Source: Pseudomonadota bacterium (GTDB lineage: Bacteria; Pseudomonadota; Gammaproteobacteria; Xanthomonadales; Ahniellaceae). From it: 64,000 nucleotides of DNA. The notes beneath the pieces were generated by a model. That model did not search any database and had not been told where the DNA came from. It worked only from the letters and a program-made list of their open reading frames with translations. Shown one piece after another: positions 1-9,884 of this stretch (the first letter of the stretch is position 1; each line of letters starts with the position of its first letter). The stretch covers positions 124,001 through 188,000 of the forward strand of contig JALHNO010000002.1 of assembly GCA_022843465.1 (NCBI GenBank). Reading direction: 5' to 3'. The translations under genes and the position numbers were made by a program.

Positions 1-339
1 TGGTATGCCCTGCTGGTCCTTCTGGTCATGGCATCGCTGGCCGGTATTCCGCTGTTCGTGGGTTTCCTGGCGAAATTGCAGGTACTCAAGGCTGCCGTCG
101 ACTCCGGGATGCTGTGGTTGGCCGTGGTCGCTGGCGCCTTCGCGGTGATCGGTGCGTTCTACTATCTGCGCGTCATCAAGGTGGTCTATTTTGACGACCC
201 GCCCGCGGAAGCGTTGCCTGCTGCGCCGGCGGACCTTCCGTTCAATCTGGTGCTGGGAGCCAACGCGCTGGCGCTGGTTGGATTGGGCGTGCTGGGTGGT
301 CCGCTGATGGCCTGGTGTGTGCGCGCAGTGGCCGGCTGA
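1..339 (+). CDS. nuoN: NADH-quinone oxidoreductase subunit N, C-terminal end (partial)
   Basis: The frame is open from the first base and ends at 339, so only the last 112 residues of a membrane subunit are present. The segment is very hydrophobic, with about three membrane helices, and contains an AGIPLFVGFLAK stretch and a YYLRVIKVVYFD stretch typical of the end of NuoN. NuoN is one of the antiporter-like, proton-pumping subunits of respiratory complex I in the inner membrane. It would be the last gene of the nuo operon. In Xanthomonadales the nuo operon precedes the initiator tRNA and rimP, which matches what follows. Identification is firm; the start lies outside the window. Confidence 0.93.
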   Translation, partial: WYALLVLLVMASLAGIPLFVGFLAKLQVLKAAVDSGMLWLAVVAGAFAVIGAFYYLRVIKVVYFDDPPAEALPAAPADLPFNLVLGANALALVGLGVLGGPLMAWCVRAVAG

Positions 340-520
340 TGCGCTGCGCTGCGGGTGGCGGGCAAGTGCTGCGCCGCCTCGGTTGCCTGGTCACCCGTGC
401 GGACGGGTTCATTGGGGTTCAGTATCGCCGAGACTGCGCGGCATCAGCCTCTGCGCATCAGTGCGGGAGATTTTTCGCACTGGATTGCGTCGCTGATTAT
501 CGCTGCGCCGCCAAATAAAG
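340..520. other. Intergenic spacer without recognisable feature
   Basis: Between the nuoN stop and the tRNA promoter I see no coding frame with family resemblance, no T-tract hairpin and no RNA gene. Frames that read through here on the plus strand are upstream extensions of rimP or short chance frames. Confidence 0.5.
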
Positions 521-549
521 TTGCTTTGCAGGTACGCACTGATTACACT
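521..549 (+). promoter_or_regulatory. Candidate sigma70 promoter of tRNA-fMet
   Basis: TTGCTT (521-526) and TACACT (544-549) are separated by 17 bp, and the predicted start point is only a few bases before the tRNA 5' end at 563. The -35 box matches the consensus at three of six positions and the -10 at four, so the call rests mostly on spacing and position. Confidence 0.45.
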
Positions 550-562
550 GCGCGCCGGCTGA

Positions 563-639
563 TGCGGGGTGGAGCAGTCTGGCAGCTCGTCGGGCTCATA
601 ACCCGAAGGTCGCAGGTTCAAATCCTGCCCCCGCTACCA
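563..639 (+). tRNA. tRNA-fMet (CAU), initiator
   Basis: A full 77-nt cloverleaf with encoded CCA. The anticodon loop CUCAUAA is closed by three consecutive G:C pairs (GGG/CCC), the hallmark of initiator tRNA. The acceptor stem pairs only from position 2 (GCGGGG with CCCCGC). Position 1 is U and position 72 is U, so the 1:72 pair is unpaired, as initiators require, though E. coli uses C:A. In E. coli the metY initiator tRNA gene also heads the rimP-nusA-infB operon, so the position agrees. Confidence 0.95.
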
Positions 640-651
640 TCGGTACCTGGG

Positions 652-680
652 AAAAGCCTCTACTGGAGGCTTTTTTCTTT
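652..680 (+). terminator. Rho-independent terminator after tRNA-fMet
   Basis: Stem AAAAGCCTC (652-660) pairs with GAGGCTTTT (666-674) around a five-base loop and runs into a T-rich tail. It lies 13 nt after the tRNA. Confidence 0.8.
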
Positions 681-746
681 TGAGTCGAATGGATTCCGGA
701 GCAATCCGGCATTCACGCGCAGGGACGCAAGGCCCAAGCGCGAACG

Positions 747-773
747 AACGGGCCGGTGCGCCCGTTTTTTTTT
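747..773 (+). terminator. Second intrinsic terminator or attenuator upstream of rimP
   Basis: Stem AACGGGC (747-753) and GCCCGTT (760-766) with a six-base loop are followed by nine T residues. It stands between the tRNA and rimP, so transcription of the nusA operon from the tRNA promoter must read through two terminators. NusA itself acts at such sites, so feedback is possible but unproven. Confidence 0.75.
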
Positions 774-822
774 GGTTCTTGTTCATTGTCGATCTGTTTC
801 AACAGGTGATCTGGATTTTCCC

Positions 823-1359
823 GTGAATGCTCAGCAACTGACCCAATTGATCTCGCCCATAGTCACGACACTCGGTCTCGAGTGCCTGGGAGTCGAGTAT
901 GGGCAACACAGCAGCAACAGCCTGCTGCGCATCTACATCGATGTTGCGGATCGTCCGGTGACCGTCGAGGATTGTGAAATCGTCAGCCGTGAGGTCAGTG
1001 CGCTGATGGATGTCAACGATCCGATCAGCGGTCACTACACGCTGGAAGTCTCGTCGCCGGGACTCGATCGGCCCCTGTTCACTGCGGCGCAGTTCGAGCG
1101 CTTTGTCGGTTCGGTGGCAAAAGTGAGCGTCAGCCTGCCGATTTCGGGGCGCAAACGTTTCCAAGGGCGTATCCTGCGAGTTGCAGACCAGTCGATCGTG
1201 CTCGACCAGGATGGTCTGGAGGTGACAATCGGCCACGACAACGTCGAAAAGGCGCGACTGGTCCCTGATTTTGGTCCCGCTGCCCCGGTCCGGCCGCGCT
1301 CTCCGTCGAAGGCGGGCGCGCCAGCAAAGGGCAAGCGGAGCAATGCAAAGAAGAAGTAG
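823..1359 (+). CDS. rimP: Ribosome maturation factor RimP
   Basis: A 178-residue protein needed for maturation of the 30S ribosomal subunit. It carries the family's conserved LEVSSPGLDRPL segment at about residues 84-95 and the N-terminal pattern of a LGLECLGVEY strand. The C-terminal SH3-like domain is followed by a basic tail ending in KKK. The GTG at 823 is chosen because similarity to the family begins at MNAQQLTQLI. No strong ribosome-binding site stands directly before it; an AGGTGA lies 13 nt upstream. It is the first protein gene of the rimP-nusA-infB-rbfA-truB-rpsO-pnp order and lies 45 bp before nusA. Confidence 0.93.
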   Translation: MNAQQLTQLISPIVTTLGLECLGVEYGQHSSNSLLRIYIDVADRPVTVEDCEIVSREVSALMDVNDPISGHYTLEVSSPGLDRPLFTAAQFERFVGSVAKVSVSLPISGRKRFQGRILRVADQSIVLDQDGLEVTIGHDNVEKARLVPDFGPAAPVRPRSPSKAGAPAKGKRSNAKKK

Positions 1360-1404
1360 TTTCATGAATCTGTCGTGCCTGCGGGTGCGGTTTCTGGAGT
1401 TGAT

Positions 1405-2901
1405 ATGAGCAAAGAGCTGCTGCTGGTTGTTGATGCCGTCGCCAATGAAAAGGGCGTCGACGAGGGCGTCATTTTCGAGGCGATGGAAGCGGCTCTCGCT
1501 TCGGCTGCCAAGAAGCGCTATCACGAGCAGGACGTGGCGATCCGCGTGCAGATCGACCGTCAGACCGGCGAGTACGAGACCTATCGTCGCTGGGAAGTGA
1601 TTGCCGATGACATCGTCATGGAATCGCCCGAGCGGATGATGCGGATGATGGACGCAGTCGACGAAAAGGCTGATGTGGAGATCGGCGATTTCATCGAAGA
1701 GCGCGTCGACAACGCCGAGTTCGGTCGCATCTCGGCGCAGGCAGCCAAGCAGGTGATCGTGCAGCGGGTGCGCGAGGCAGAGCGCGCGCAAGTCGTCGAT
1801 GCCTACGCCGACCGGATCGGCGATCTGGTCACCGGCATCGTCAAGCGCGTCGAGCGCGGCAGTGTATTTCTGGATCTTGGCGGCAATGCCGAGGCCTTCA
1901 TCCCGCGCGACAAGGCGATCCCGCGCGAGAATGTGCGTGCCGGTGACCGCGTTCGCGGCTATCTGTACGAGGTCCGCACCGAAGCACGCGGACCCCAGCT
2001 GTTCGTTTCGCGCACGGCACCCGAATTCATGATGGAGTTGTTCAAGCTCGAAGTGCCCGAGGTTGGTCAGGGCATGGTGACCATCATGGGCTGTGCACGC
2101 GATCCGGGCGACCGCGCCAAGATCGCAGTCAAGGCCAATGACCATCGCACCGATCCGATCGGCGCCTGTATCGGCATGCGCGGTTCGCGCGTGCAGGCGG
2201 TGTCGAACGAACTCAATGGCGAGCGCGTCGACATCATCCTGTGGAACGAGAACCCGGCCCAGTTCGTCATCAATGCGATGGCACCGGCCGAGGTGCAGTC
2301 CATCATCGTCGATGAAGAGCGCCACAGCATGGACGTTGCTGTTGCCGAGGACAAACTGTCGCAGGCGATCGGCCGCGGCGGCCAGAATGTGCGGCTGGCC
2401 AGCAAGCTTTCGGGCTGGCAGCTCAATGTGATGACCCAGGACCAGATCCAGCAGAAGAGCGAGGTCGAGCAGGAGACCGCGCGCGCCCTGTTCATCGAGA
2501 AGCTGGAAGTGGATGCCGAAATCGCCTCGATCCTGGTTCAGGAAGGCTTCTCGTCGATCGAGGAAATTGCCTACGTGCCGGAGAGCGAGTTGCTCGCGGT
2601 CGAAGAATTCGACCAGGATGTGGTGGAGGAACTGCGTGCGCGTGCGCGTGATGCGCTGCTCACCCAGATGCTCGCCGCCGAAGAAGATCTGGAAGAGAAC
2701 AAACCCGCCGATGATCTGCTGGCGGTCGAGGGAATGGATGAAGCCACGGCGTTTGCACTGGCCGAGCGCGGTATCCGGACCCAGGACGATCTTGCCGATC
2801 TGGCAGCCGATGAACTCGAGGGTATTGAAGGCCTTACCGAGGAGCGTGCTGCGGCGTTGATCATGGCGGCACGCGCGCCACTGTTTGCCGGGCTGGAATA
2901 A
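1405..2901 (+). CDS. nusA: Transcription termination/antitermination protein NusA
   Basis: 498 residues binding RNA polymerase and nascent RNA to control pausing, termination and antitermination. In order: an N-terminal polymerase-binding domain (1-130), an S1 domain (about 138-200, VTGIVKRVERGSVF), two KH domains with IGMRGSRVQAV near 255 and IGRGGQNVRLAS near 322, and two acidic helix-hairpin-helix repeats from about 365 to the end, as in gammaproteobacterial NusA. An ATG ten codons upstream of a frame extension was rejected in favour of 1405, which has TGGAG six bases ahead and starts with MSKELLLVVDAVANEK, the usual family start. It is co-transcribed with infB (38 bp gap). Confidence 0.97.
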   Translation: MSKELLLVVDAVANEKGVDEGVIFEAMEAALASAAKKRYHEQDVAIRVQIDRQTGEYETYRRWEVIADDIVMESPERMMRMMDAVDEKADVEIGDFIEERVDNAEFGRISAQAAKQVIVQRVREAERAQVVDAYADRIGDLVTGIVKRVERGSVFLDLGGNAEAFIPRDKAIPRENVRAGDRVRGYLYEVRTEARGPQLFVSRTAPEFMMELFKLEVPEVGQGMVTIMGCARDPGDRAKIAVKANDHRTDPIGACIGMRGSRVQAVSNELNGERVDIILWNENPAQFVINAMAPAEVQSIIVDEERHSMDVAVAEDKLSQAIGRGGQNVRLASKLSGWQLNVMTQDQIQQKSEVEQETARALFIEKLEVDAEIASILVQEGFSSIEEIAYVPESELLAVEEFDQDVVEELRARARDALLTQMLAAEEDLEENKPADDLLAVEGMDEATAFALAERGIRTQDDLADLAADELEGIEGLTEERAAALIMAARAPLFAGLE

Positions 2902-2939
2902 GCGGACGCTGCGCCCGAATGCATCTTGAGAGGTACTGA

Positions 2940-5639
2940 ATGTCTGACGTCACTGTTCAACAATTGGCCCAAGTCCTCGGCATGACTGTCGACAAACTGG
3001 TCGCGCAGTTTGCCGAAGCCGGTATGAAGGTGTCTGGGCCGGCGCAGGTCGTCACCAGTACCGAGAAGATGAAACTGCTCGGCTTCCTGCGGCGCACCCA
3101 CGGCAAGAAGGATTTGCCAGCTGGTGAGGAAGAGGCTGGCCCGCGCCAGATCACCCTGCGCCGCAAGCAGGTCGGTGAGATCACGGTTTCCAGTGGTGCT
3201 GCCAAGGGCAAGACGGTCAACGTCGAAGTGCGCCAGAAGCGCACCTACGTCAAGCGTACCGAACTCGAAGAGCAGACCCAGCCAGTTGTCGAGGCCGACG
3301 ACTCCGAACGCGAACGCGCACTCAAACTGCTCGCCGAATCGCGTGCGCAGAACCAGGCCGAGGATCAGCGCCTGCGCGAAATCGACAGCAGGCGACGTGC
3401 TGAAGAAGAAGCCAAGCGGGCCGCGGTCGAATCGGCACGCAAGCAGGCGGAAGAATCCGCGGCCGTACTGGCGGAGCCGGAAGCGGTGGCGGACGAGCCG
3501 CAGGCGGTCGAGGCCACGGTTGTGGTTGAGCGCAAGCCCGAGGAGCGCAAGCCGGTAGAACGCCGCCCCGAGGCCAAGAAGGCCGGATCGCCGTCGCGTC
3601 CAGGTGAGCGCACTCCGGAACGGGTGCCGCCCAAGAAGGCCGGCTCCGAGCCGCCGCACCGCCACAAGGGCAATCGCGGCAGCCACCTGTCGCCGATCGG
3701 TGGCGATGTGCCTGAGGACGACGCAGCAGTAGCGCGCTTCACCGGCGGTGAATTGCACCTTTCGGTTGATCATGCCGCGCGCCGTGCCAAGAAAAAGCCG
3801 CGCAGCAAGTTCGATGATCGTTCGCGCGGCAACGCCCAGGTCGGTTCCGGCGGCTTCTCGCGCCCGACCGCGCCCGTGACCAAGGAGGTTGCGCTCGGTG
3901 ACAGCATCATCGTCGCCGATCTGGCCGCGCGTCTGGCGGTCAAGGGTTCCGAGATCGTCAAGGTGCTGTTCAAGATGGGCACGATGGTGACGATCAATCA
4001 GGTTATCGATCACGATACGGCTGTGCTTGCCGTCGAGGAACTCGGCCACAAGGCCGTGCGTGCCAACGACTCGGACGCCGAATCCGCCCTCGCCGCTGCG
4101 CATGCCGATGACCAGGGTGAAGGCGCACCACGTCCTCCGGTGGTGACCATCATGGGTCATGTCGACCATGGCAAGACCTCGTTGCTCGACTACATCCGCC
4201 GTGCCAAGGTCGCGGCCGGCGAGGCCGGTGGCATCACCCAGCACATCGGTGCCTACCATGTGACGACCGACAAGGGCGTCATCAGCTTCCTGGATACACC
4301 CGGCCATGCCGCGTTTACCCAGATGCGCGCACGCGGTGCCAAGCTCACCGATATCGTCATTCTTGTGGTCGCCGCCGATGATGGCGTGATGCCGCAGACG
4401 ATCGAGGCCGTGCAACATGCCAAGGCGGCCAATGTTCCGCTGATCGTTGCGGTCAACAAGATGGACAAGGCCGATGCCGATCCGGAGCGGGTGAAGCAGG
4501 GCTTGATCCAGCACGAAGTCGTGCCCGAGGAATGGGGTGGCGATGTCATTTTCGTGCCGGTTTCGGCGAAAACCGGCATGGGTGTCGATGCCCTGCTCGA
4601 CGCCATCCTGGTGCAGTCGGAAGTGATGGAATTGACCGCAGCACCCGATGGCCGCGCCACCGGCACCGTGGTCGAATCCAGTCTCGACAAGGGCCGCGGC
4701 CCGATGGCCACCGTGCTGGTTCAGCAGGGACGTCTGAAAAAGGGTGATTTCATCGTCTGCGGCATCGAGTATGGCCGCGTGCGCGCCCTCTTCGACGAGT
4801 CGAGCGCACAGGTCACCGAGGCTGGGCCGTCGATCCCGGTGGTTGTCCTTGGACTTTCCGGTGTTCCGAATGCGGGCGATGACTTCATGGTGGTTGCCGA
4901 TGAGCGACTCGCCAAGGACGTCGCCCACCAGCGCGAACAGAAGCGGCGCGAGTCGCGTCTGGTCAAGCAGGCCTCGACGCGTCTGGACGACATGTGGTCC
5001 CAGGTCGCCACTGGCAGCGACCAGAACCGCGTGCTCAACCTCGTGGTGAAGGCCGATGTCCAGGGCTCCGCCGAGGCGTTGCGTGATTCGCTGACGCGCC
5101 TGTCGACCGACATGATCAAGATCAATGTGGTCTCCAGTGGCGTTGGCGGCATCACCGAGTCGGACGCGACCCTGGCGGCCGCATCCAAGGCCGTGATGAT
5201 CGGTTTCAATGTGCGTGCCGATGCCTCGGCCCGCAAGATCGTCAGTGAAAACAATCTGGACCTGCGCTATTTCTCGATCATCTACGACGTCATCGACCAG
5301 GTGAAGCAGGTTGCTTCCGGTCTGCTCGGCATGGAAGTGCGCGAGGAGATCATCGGCGTCGCCCAGGTACGCGATGTGTTCCGTTCGTCGAAGTTTGGCC
5401 AGATCGCCGGCTGCATGGTCATCGAGGGCTGGGTCCGTCGCAACAAGCCGATCCGTGTGCTGCGCGACAATGTCGTGGTCTTCCAGGGCGAACTGGAATC
5501 GCTGCGCCGTTTCAAGGAAGCGGTGGACGAAGTACGCAATGGCATGGAGTGCGGCATCGGCGTCAAGCAATACAACGACGTCAAGGCCGGCGACCAGATC
5601 GAGTGCTTTGAGCGCATCGAAGTCCAGCGTACGCTTTAA
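2940..5639 (+). CDS. infB: Translation initiation factor IF-2
   Basis: 899 residues. This GTPase brings fMet-tRNA to the 30S P site. The IF2_N domain occupies residues 1-50 and is followed by a long charged, Lys/Glu/Arg-rich linker (about 115-330). A second IF2_N-like segment is near 320-370. The G domain has GHVDHGKT at 406-413 and NKMD at 506-509. Domains II, III and C2 follow. GAGAGG eight bases ahead of the ATG supports the start. As in E. coli, internal starts could give shorter isoforms, but I cannot decide this from sequence. Confidence 0.97.
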   Translation: MSDVTVQQLAQVLGMTVDKLVAQFAEAGMKVSGPAQVVTSTEKMKLLGFLRRTHGKKDLPAGEEEAGPRQITLRRKQVGEITVSSGAAKGKTVNVEVRQKRTYVKRTELEEQTQPVVEADDSERERALKLLAESRAQNQAEDQRLREIDSRRRAEEEAKRAAVESARKQAEESAAVLAEPEAVADEPQAVEATVVVERKPEERKPVERRPEAKKAGSPSRPGERTPERVPPKKAGSEPPHRHKGNRGSHLSPIGGDVPEDDAAVARFTGGELHLSVDHAARRAKKKPRSKFDDRSRGNAQVGSGGFSRPTAPVTKEVALGDSIIVADLAARLAVKGSEIVKVLFKMGTMVTINQVIDHDTAVLAVEELGHKAVRANDSDAESALAAAHADDQGEGAPRPPVVTIMGHVDHGKTSLLDYIRRAKVAAGEAGGITQHIGAYHVTTDKGVISFLDTPGHAAFTQMRARGAKLTDIVILVVAADDGVMPQTIEAVQHAKAANVPLIVAVNKMDKADADPERVKQGLIQHEVVPEEWGGDVIFVPVSAKTGMGVDALLDAILVQSEVMELTAAPDGRATGTVVESSLDKGRGPMATVLVQQGRLKKGDFIVCGIEYGRVRALFDESSAQVTEAGPSIPVVVLGLSGVPNAGDDFMVVADERLAKDVAHQREQKRRESRLVKQASTRLDDMWSQVATGSDQNRVLNLVVKADVQGSAEALRDSLTRLSTDMIKINVVSSGVGGITESDATLAAASKAVMIGFNVRADASARKIVSENNLDLRYFSIIYDVIDQVKQVASGLLGMEVREEIIGVAQVRDVFRSSKFGQIAGCMVIEGWVRRNKPIRVLRDNVVVFQGELESLRRFKEAVDEVRNGMECGIGVKQYNDVKAGDQIECFERIEVQRTL

Positions 5640-5746
5640 GTCACGGGTCGCCCCGCCACGTTCTGTGGTCGGGCGGCCCCCTGAATCTCTGCGCGCTGTG
5701 CCAGTCGCAACTGGTTGCGGTTCGCGGGCGCCAAACGGGAGCCGTC

Positions 5747-6184
5747 ATGGGCCACGCCAATTTCAATCGAATCGATCGCATTACCGCACTGTTTCGCAAG
5801 GAGCTGGGTGCCCTTGTGCATGATGCCGTGCGTGAGAAGCTGGTGCCTTCGGTATCGGTGTCGGATGTCGAGGCAACGCGCGATCTTGCCTATGCCGATG
5901 TCTTTGTGACCGCCTTCCTGCCCGAGGATGGCGAATCCGCCGTTCGCACCCTCAACGATCTTGCCTGGCAGTTCCGCATGGAACTGGCCAAGCGGGTGGA
6001 TCTGCGCACGGTGCCGGAACTGCGCTTCAAGTACGACGATTCTGTCGATCGCGGCGAGCGTATCGAGGGACTGCTGCGGGGTGACATGGTGCTGGAGCAG
6101 GTCGCACTCGATATCACCCGCAAGCCGGCCAAGCCCGCCAAGGCGGCAAAGACGGCCAAGCGCGCTCCGCGCCGCAAGAGCTGA
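5747..6184 (+). CDS. rbfA: 30S ribosome-binding factor RbfA
   Basis: 145 residues. RbfA binds the 30S subunit near the 5' end of 16S rRNA and assists late assembly and cold adaptation. The family pattern is complete: FNRIDRITALFRKEL at the start, VSVSDVEATRDLAYADVFV in the KH-like core, and LRTVPELRFKYDDSVDRGERI near the end. The last 25 residues are a Lys/Ala/Pro-rich basic tail not present in short homologues, probably an rRNA-contacting extension. It lies 107 bp after infB and 52 bp before truB. Confidence 0.95.
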   Translation: MGHANFNRIDRITALFRKELGALVHDAVREKLVPSVSVSDVEATRDLAYADVFVTAFLPEDGESAVRTLNDLAWQFRMELAKRVDLRTVPELRFKYDDSVDRGERIEGLLRGDMVLEQVALDITRKPAKPAKAAKTAKRAPRRKS

Positions 6185-6236
6185 TCTGCCGCCGCAGTGC
6201 GGTTGCTCCGTTCCCGTCCGTGAATATGCCCGGCTG

Positions 6237-7172
6237 ATGTCGCTGCTGACTTCCATCCTGTTGCTCGACAAGCCCCTGGGCCTGAGTTCGAACGCGGCGC
6301 TGCAGCGCGTGCGCTGGTTGCTCGGCAAGCCCAAGGCCGGCCATACCGGCACACTCGACCCGCTTGCAACCGGCATGCTGCCGATCTGCATCGGCGAGGC
6401 CACGCGGTTCGCCGGGCTGCTGCTGGCCGAGTCGAAGTGCTATCGCACGCGCATCGCATTTGGCACTGAGACAGCAAGCGGCGATCGTGATGGCGAAGTC
6501 GTTGCCGAAGCGGCAGTACCGGCGCTGTCGGAAGACCGGATCCGCCCGGTGCTGGCGGACTTCTGCGGCGAGATCACCCAGGTGCCGCCGATGTATTCGG
6601 CGATCAAGCATCAGGGCGTGCCGCTCTACAAGCTGGCCCGCGCCGGTGAAAGTGTCGTCGTCAAGCCCAGACAGGTGCGTGTCGATCGCATCGAACTGAT
6701 TGCTCTGGGCAGCGACTGCATCGAACTTGAAGTGACCTGTGGCTCCGGCACCTATATCCGCACCCTCGGCATGGACATCGCCCGGGCGCTGGGTACGGTG
6801 GGCCATCTGGCGGCCCTGCGTCGCTGCTGGGTCAGCCCGTTCGAACTGGCCCCGATGGCCTCGCTGGACGAGGTCCGTTTGTGGAGCGAGACCGGCATGG
6901 TTGGCGATCCGCCCTGGCTGGTGCCAGTGGAATCGGCCCTGACCGGCTTCCCGATCCTGGAACTCGGCACTGAGCAGACTGGCCATCTGAAGCACGGCCG
7001 GCCTTGCCCGCAAATCGGCCGAACTGCGGGTGTCTACCGGCTGCGCGACCCGGAGGCCGCATTCTTCGGGCTCGGTGAAGTCGACCCGGCCGGAACCCTG
7101 CGGGCCAGGCGTCTGCTGACCACCGGCCATCAGGCTGGCCGCCCCGGTTATTCACGATCCGATGCTTGTTAG
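6237..7172 (+). CDS. truB: tRNA pseudouridine-55 synthase TruB
   Basis: 311 residues forming pseudouridine at position 55 of the T loop in most tRNAs. The catalytic motif GTLDPLATGM is present with Asp41 as nucleophile, followed by KCYRTRIAFG and the YSAIKHQGVPLYKLAR segment. The frame is open much further upstream through rbfA, but the family start MSLLTSILLLDKPLGL is at 6237. No clear ribosome-binding site is seen, so coupling to rbfA translation is possible. The TAG stop (7170-7172) is built into the -35 box of the rpsO promoter. Confidence 0.95.
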   Translation: MSLLTSILLLDKPLGLSSNAALQRVRWLLGKPKAGHTGTLDPLATGMLPICIGEATRFAGLLLAESKCYRTRIAFGTETASGDRDGEVVAEAAVPALSEDRIRPVLADFCGEITQVPPMYSAIKHQGVPLYKLARAGESVVVKPRQVRVDRIELIALGSDCIELEVTCGSGTYIRTLGMDIARALGTVGHLAALRRCWVSPFELAPMASLDEVRLWSETGMVGDPPWLVPVESALTGFPILELGTEQTGHLKHGRPCPQIGRTAGVYRLRDPEAAFFGLGEVDPAGTLRARRLLTTGHQAGRPGYSRSDAC

Positions 7173-7195
7173 AAAAGTGTAGGCGCGGTTAGAAT
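7166..7195 (+). promoter_or_regulatory. Sigma70 promoter of rpsO overlapping the truB stop codon
   Basis: TTGTTA (7166-7171) and TAGAAT (7190-7195) with an 18-bp spacer. The -35 box contains the truB stop. The predicted start point near 7202 leaves an 85-nt leader before rpsO, long enough for the S15 autoregulatory fold known from E. coli, which I did not resolve here. Confidence 0.65.
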
Positions 7196-7286
7196 ACTGG
7201 GCTGTCCCTACGTCAAATTGAATCGCGCAGACGGTGGCACTGCCCCCGGTAGTGCAGGGCTCACCTCTCAAAGTCAGGAATTCACC

Positions 7287-7556
7287 ATGTCGCTCAACGT
7301 TGAAAACACCAGCAAGATCATCGCCGACAACAAGCGTTCGGCCAACGATACCGGTTCGCCGGAAGTACAGGTCGCGCTGCTGACCGCGCGCATCGAGGCG
7401 CTGGCGCCCCACTTCCAGGCGCACAACAAGGATCATCATTCGCGGCGTGGTCTGCTGAAGATGGTCAACACCCGTCGCCGTCTGCTGAGCTATCTCAAGG
7501 CCAAGGACAGCAACCGCTACAAGGCGCTGATCGAGAAGCTCGGACTCCGCCGCTAA
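7287..7556 (+). CDS. rpsO: 30S ribosomal protein S15
   Basis: 89 residues, exactly the usual S15 length. S15 binds 16S rRNA h20-h22 and is a primary assembly protein; it also forms bridge B4 with the 50S subunit. The signature [14 protein letters not shown] and the [21 protein letters not shown] segment are intact. The start is set by the family N-terminus [12 protein letters not shown]; a longer in-frame extension upstream has no similarity. CAGGA lies eight bases ahead. It has its own promoter and is followed by a strong hairpin before pnp. Confidence 0.98.
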   Translation: MSLNVENTSKIIADNKRSANDTGSPEVQVALLTARIEALAPHFQAHNKDHHSRRGLLKMVNTRRRLLSYLKAKDSNRYKALIEKLGLRR

Positions 7557-7565
7557 GTCGAATGA

Positions 7566-7593
7566 CGAAAAAGTGCCCGAGGGCACTTTTTCG
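7566..7593 (+). terminator. Intrinsic terminator between rpsO and pnp
   Basis: A perfect 13-bp inverted repeat, from CGAAAAAGTGCCC (7566-7578) to its complement at 7581-7593, ends in five T residues. In E. coli a terminator and an RNase III site lie at the same place; pnp expression here may therefore be partly read-through. Confidence 0.85.
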
Positions 7594-7700
7594 TTTGTGG
7601 GCGTCCGAAATTCGTGTCGCCGGTCGGCCTGTCTGACCGGATCGGGTGCCGGCGAGGGCGTCGGCACTTCTGGGAAGAATCTCTTTAAAAGGAAATGGTC

Positions 7701-9803
7701 GTGGCAAAAGTAGTCAAAAGTTTTCAGTATGGCAGTCACACGGTAACCCTCGAGACCGGCGAGATCGCCCGTCAGGCAAGTGGCGCAGTGGTTGTGCGCA
7801 TGGACGACACGGTCGTGCTGGTCACGGCAGTGGGCAACCGCTCGGCCAAGGAAGGACTCGACTTCTTCCCGCTCACCGTCGACTACCAGGAGAAGTTCTA
7901 TGCCGGTGGCCGTATCCCCGGTGGCTTCTTCAAGCGCGAAGGCCGCCAGACCGAGAAAGAGACGCTGACCTCGCGCCTGATCGATCGTCCGATCCGCCCG
8001 CTGTTTCCGGAAGGCTTCCACCACGAAGTGCAGATCATCGCCAACGTGCTGTCACTCAACCCGGAAGTCGACAGCGACATCCCGGCCCTGATCGGCGCCT
8101 CGGCAGCGCTCGCGCTGTCGGGCATGCCGTTCGCTGGCCCGATCGGCGCAGCCAAGGTCGGCTATGCCGATGGCAAGTACCTCCTCAATCCGACCACGAC
8201 CGAATTGAAGACTTCCCAGCTCGAGCTGGTTGTCGCCGGTACCGCCAACGCCGTGCTGATGGTGGAATCGGAAGCCCAGCTGCTGTCCGAGGACGTGATG
8301 CTGGGCGCCGTGATGTTCGGCCATCAGCAGATGCAGGCCGCCATCAAGGCGATCAATGAGCTGGCCGCCGAAGTCGGCGTCACCCCGTGGAACTGGAAGG
8401 CCCCTACCAAGAACGAAGCCATGATCAGCGCGATCAAGACCGCGGTGGGTTCGCGTCTTGACGGCGTTTTCCAGGTGCGTGACAAACTCGAGCGCCGCGA
8501 CGCGATGTCGGCGCTGAAGAAGGAAGTGCTGGCCTCGCTCAAGGAATCCGCCGAGGCCAATGGCTGGCTCGCCAGCGACATGTCCAAGGAATTCGGCGAG
8601 CTCGAATACCAGACCATGCGCGCCTCGGTGCTGAGCAGCCGCAAGCGCATCGACGGTCGTGACCTGGTCACGGTGCGTCCGATCGCCGTGAGCACCGGCG
8701 TATTGCCGCGCACCCATGGCTCGGCGCTGTTTACCCGCGGCGAGACCCAGGCACTGGTCGTTGCCACGCTGGGCACCGCGCGCGATGGTCAGGTGATCGA
8801 CGCGGTCTCCGGCGAGTACAAGGAACACTTCCTGTTCCACTACAACTTTCCGCCGTTCTCGGTCGGTGAAGCGGGTCGCATGATGGGCCCGAAGCGCCGC
8901 GAAATCGGCCACGGCCGACTCGCCAAGCGCGGCGTGCTGGCGGTGATGCCGACCATAGAATCGTTCCCGTACACGATCCGCTGCGTCTCCGAAATCACCG
9001 AGTCCAATGGTTCCTCGTCGATGGCCTCGGTCTGCGGATCGTCGCTGGCGATGATGGATGCCGGTGTGCCGCTGAAGGCGCCGGTGGCTGGTATCGCGAT
9101 GGGTCTGATCAAGGAAGGCAGCGACTTCGCCATTCTGTCTGACATCCTCGGCGACGAAGATCATCTCGGCGACATGGATTTCAAGGTGGCCGGTTCCGAG
9201 AGCGGCATCTCGGCGCTGCAGATGGACATCAAGATCGACGGCATCACCGAAGAGATCATGAAGGTTGCGCTGGCGCAGGCCAAGCAGGGCCGTCTGCATA
9301 TCCTCGGCGAGATGGCCAAGGTCATCAGCACGCCGCGTTCGGAAATGTCCGAGTACGCCCCGCGTCTGCTGACCATCAAGATTCATCCGGACAAGATCCG
9401 CGAAGTGATCGGCAAGGGTGGCGCAGTCATCCAGGCGATCACCAAGGAGACCGGCACCCAGATCGACATCCAGGACGACGGCACCATCGTCATCGCCTCG
9501 GTCAATCGCGAAGGTGCGCTGGCCGCCAAGGAGCGCATCGAGCAGATCACCTCCGACGTCGAGCCAGGTCGCATCTACGAGGGCAAGGTCGCCAAGCTGA
9601 TGGATTTCGGTGCCTTCGTGACGATCCTGCCCGGCAAGGACGGCCTGGTGCATGTTTCGCAGATCGCCAACGAGCGCGTCGAAAAGGTTTCCGACAAGCT
9701 CAAGGAAGGCGATATCGTCAAGGTCAAGGTGCTCGAAGTCGACAAGCAGGGCCGTATCCGCCTGAGCATGAAGGCGGTCTACGAGGATTCCGAGGGCGGC
9801 TGA
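7701..9803 (+). CDS. pnp: Polyribonucleotide nucleotidyltransferase (PNPase)
   Basis: 700 residues; phosphorolytic 3'-5' exoribonuclease of the degradosome. Two RNase PH-like domains (about 10-215 and 310-540, with [12 protein letters not shown] and [16 protein letters not shown]) flank an all-helical domain. A KH domain follows at about 555-615 ([15 protein letters not shown]), then an S1 domain at about 620-690. An ATG at 7695 in the same frame is only one base from the AAAAGGA ribosome-binding site (7687-7693), whereas the GTG at 7701 has seven-base spacing, so I use 7701; the difference is two residues. Confidence 0.96.
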   Translation: MAKVVKSFQYGSHTVTLETGEIARQASGAVVVRMDDTVVLVTAVGNRSAKEGLDFFPLTVDYQEKFYAGGRIPGGFFKREGRQTEKETLTSRLIDRPIRPLFPEGFHHEVQIIANVLSLNPEVDSDIPALIGASAALALSGMPFAGPIGAAKVGYADGKYLLNPTTTELKTSQLELVVAGTANAVLMVESEAQLLSEDVMLGAVMFGHQQMQAAIKAINELAAEVGVTPWNWKAPTKNEAMISAIKTAVGSRLDGVFQVRDKLERRDAMSALKKEVLASLKESAEANGWLASDMSKEFGELEYQTMRASVLSSRKRIDGRDLVTVRPIAVSTGVLPRTHGSALFTRGETQALVVATLGTARDGQVIDAVSGEYKEHFLFHYNFPPFSVGEAGRMMGPKRREIGHGRLAKRGVLAVMPTIESFPYTIRCVSEITESNGSSSMASVCGSSLAMMDAGVPLKAPVAGIAMGLIKEGSDFAILSDILGDEDHLGDMDFKVAGSESGISALQMDIKIDGITEEIMKVALAQAKQGRLHILGEMAKVISTPRSEMSEYAPRLLTIKIHPDKIREVIGKGGAVIQAITKETGTQIDIQDDGTIVIASVNREGALAAKERIEQITSDVEPGRIYEGKVAKLMDFGAFVTILPGKDGLVHVSQIANERVEKVSDKLKEGDIVKVKVLEVDKQGRIRLSMKAVYEDSEGG

Positions 9804-9830
9804 TTCGATAACGTTTGATTTGCAATCATG

Positions 9831-9860
9831 GAAAGGCGGGCCGTGGCCCGCCTTTCTGTT
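9831..9860 (+). terminator. Terminator of the nusA-pnp operon
   Basis: A 12-bp perfect stem, GAAAGGCGGGCC (9831-9842) with its complement at 9845-9856, is followed by a short interrupted T run. It separates pnp from the convergent diguanylate cyclase and may serve both. Confidence 0.65.
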
Positions 9861-9884
9861 TGCGGATTTGGCAGCAGGATATGC

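Noticed and set aside
563-639. Elongator tRNA-Met instead of initiator
   Set aside because: Three G:C pairs next to the anticodon loop and the unpaired 1:72 position are initiator features.
355-822. Upstream extension of the rimP frame through the tRNA and terminators
   Set aside because: It would translate the tRNA gene and two terminators; similarity to RimP begins at the GTG at 823.
2571-5570. A 999-codon open frame opposite infB and other long antisense frames (for example opposite nusA, pnp and mfd)
   Set aside because: They are by-products of high-GC codon use in the real genes. Their translations are His/Arg/Asp-rich without any family motif, and they lie wholly inside well-identified genes.
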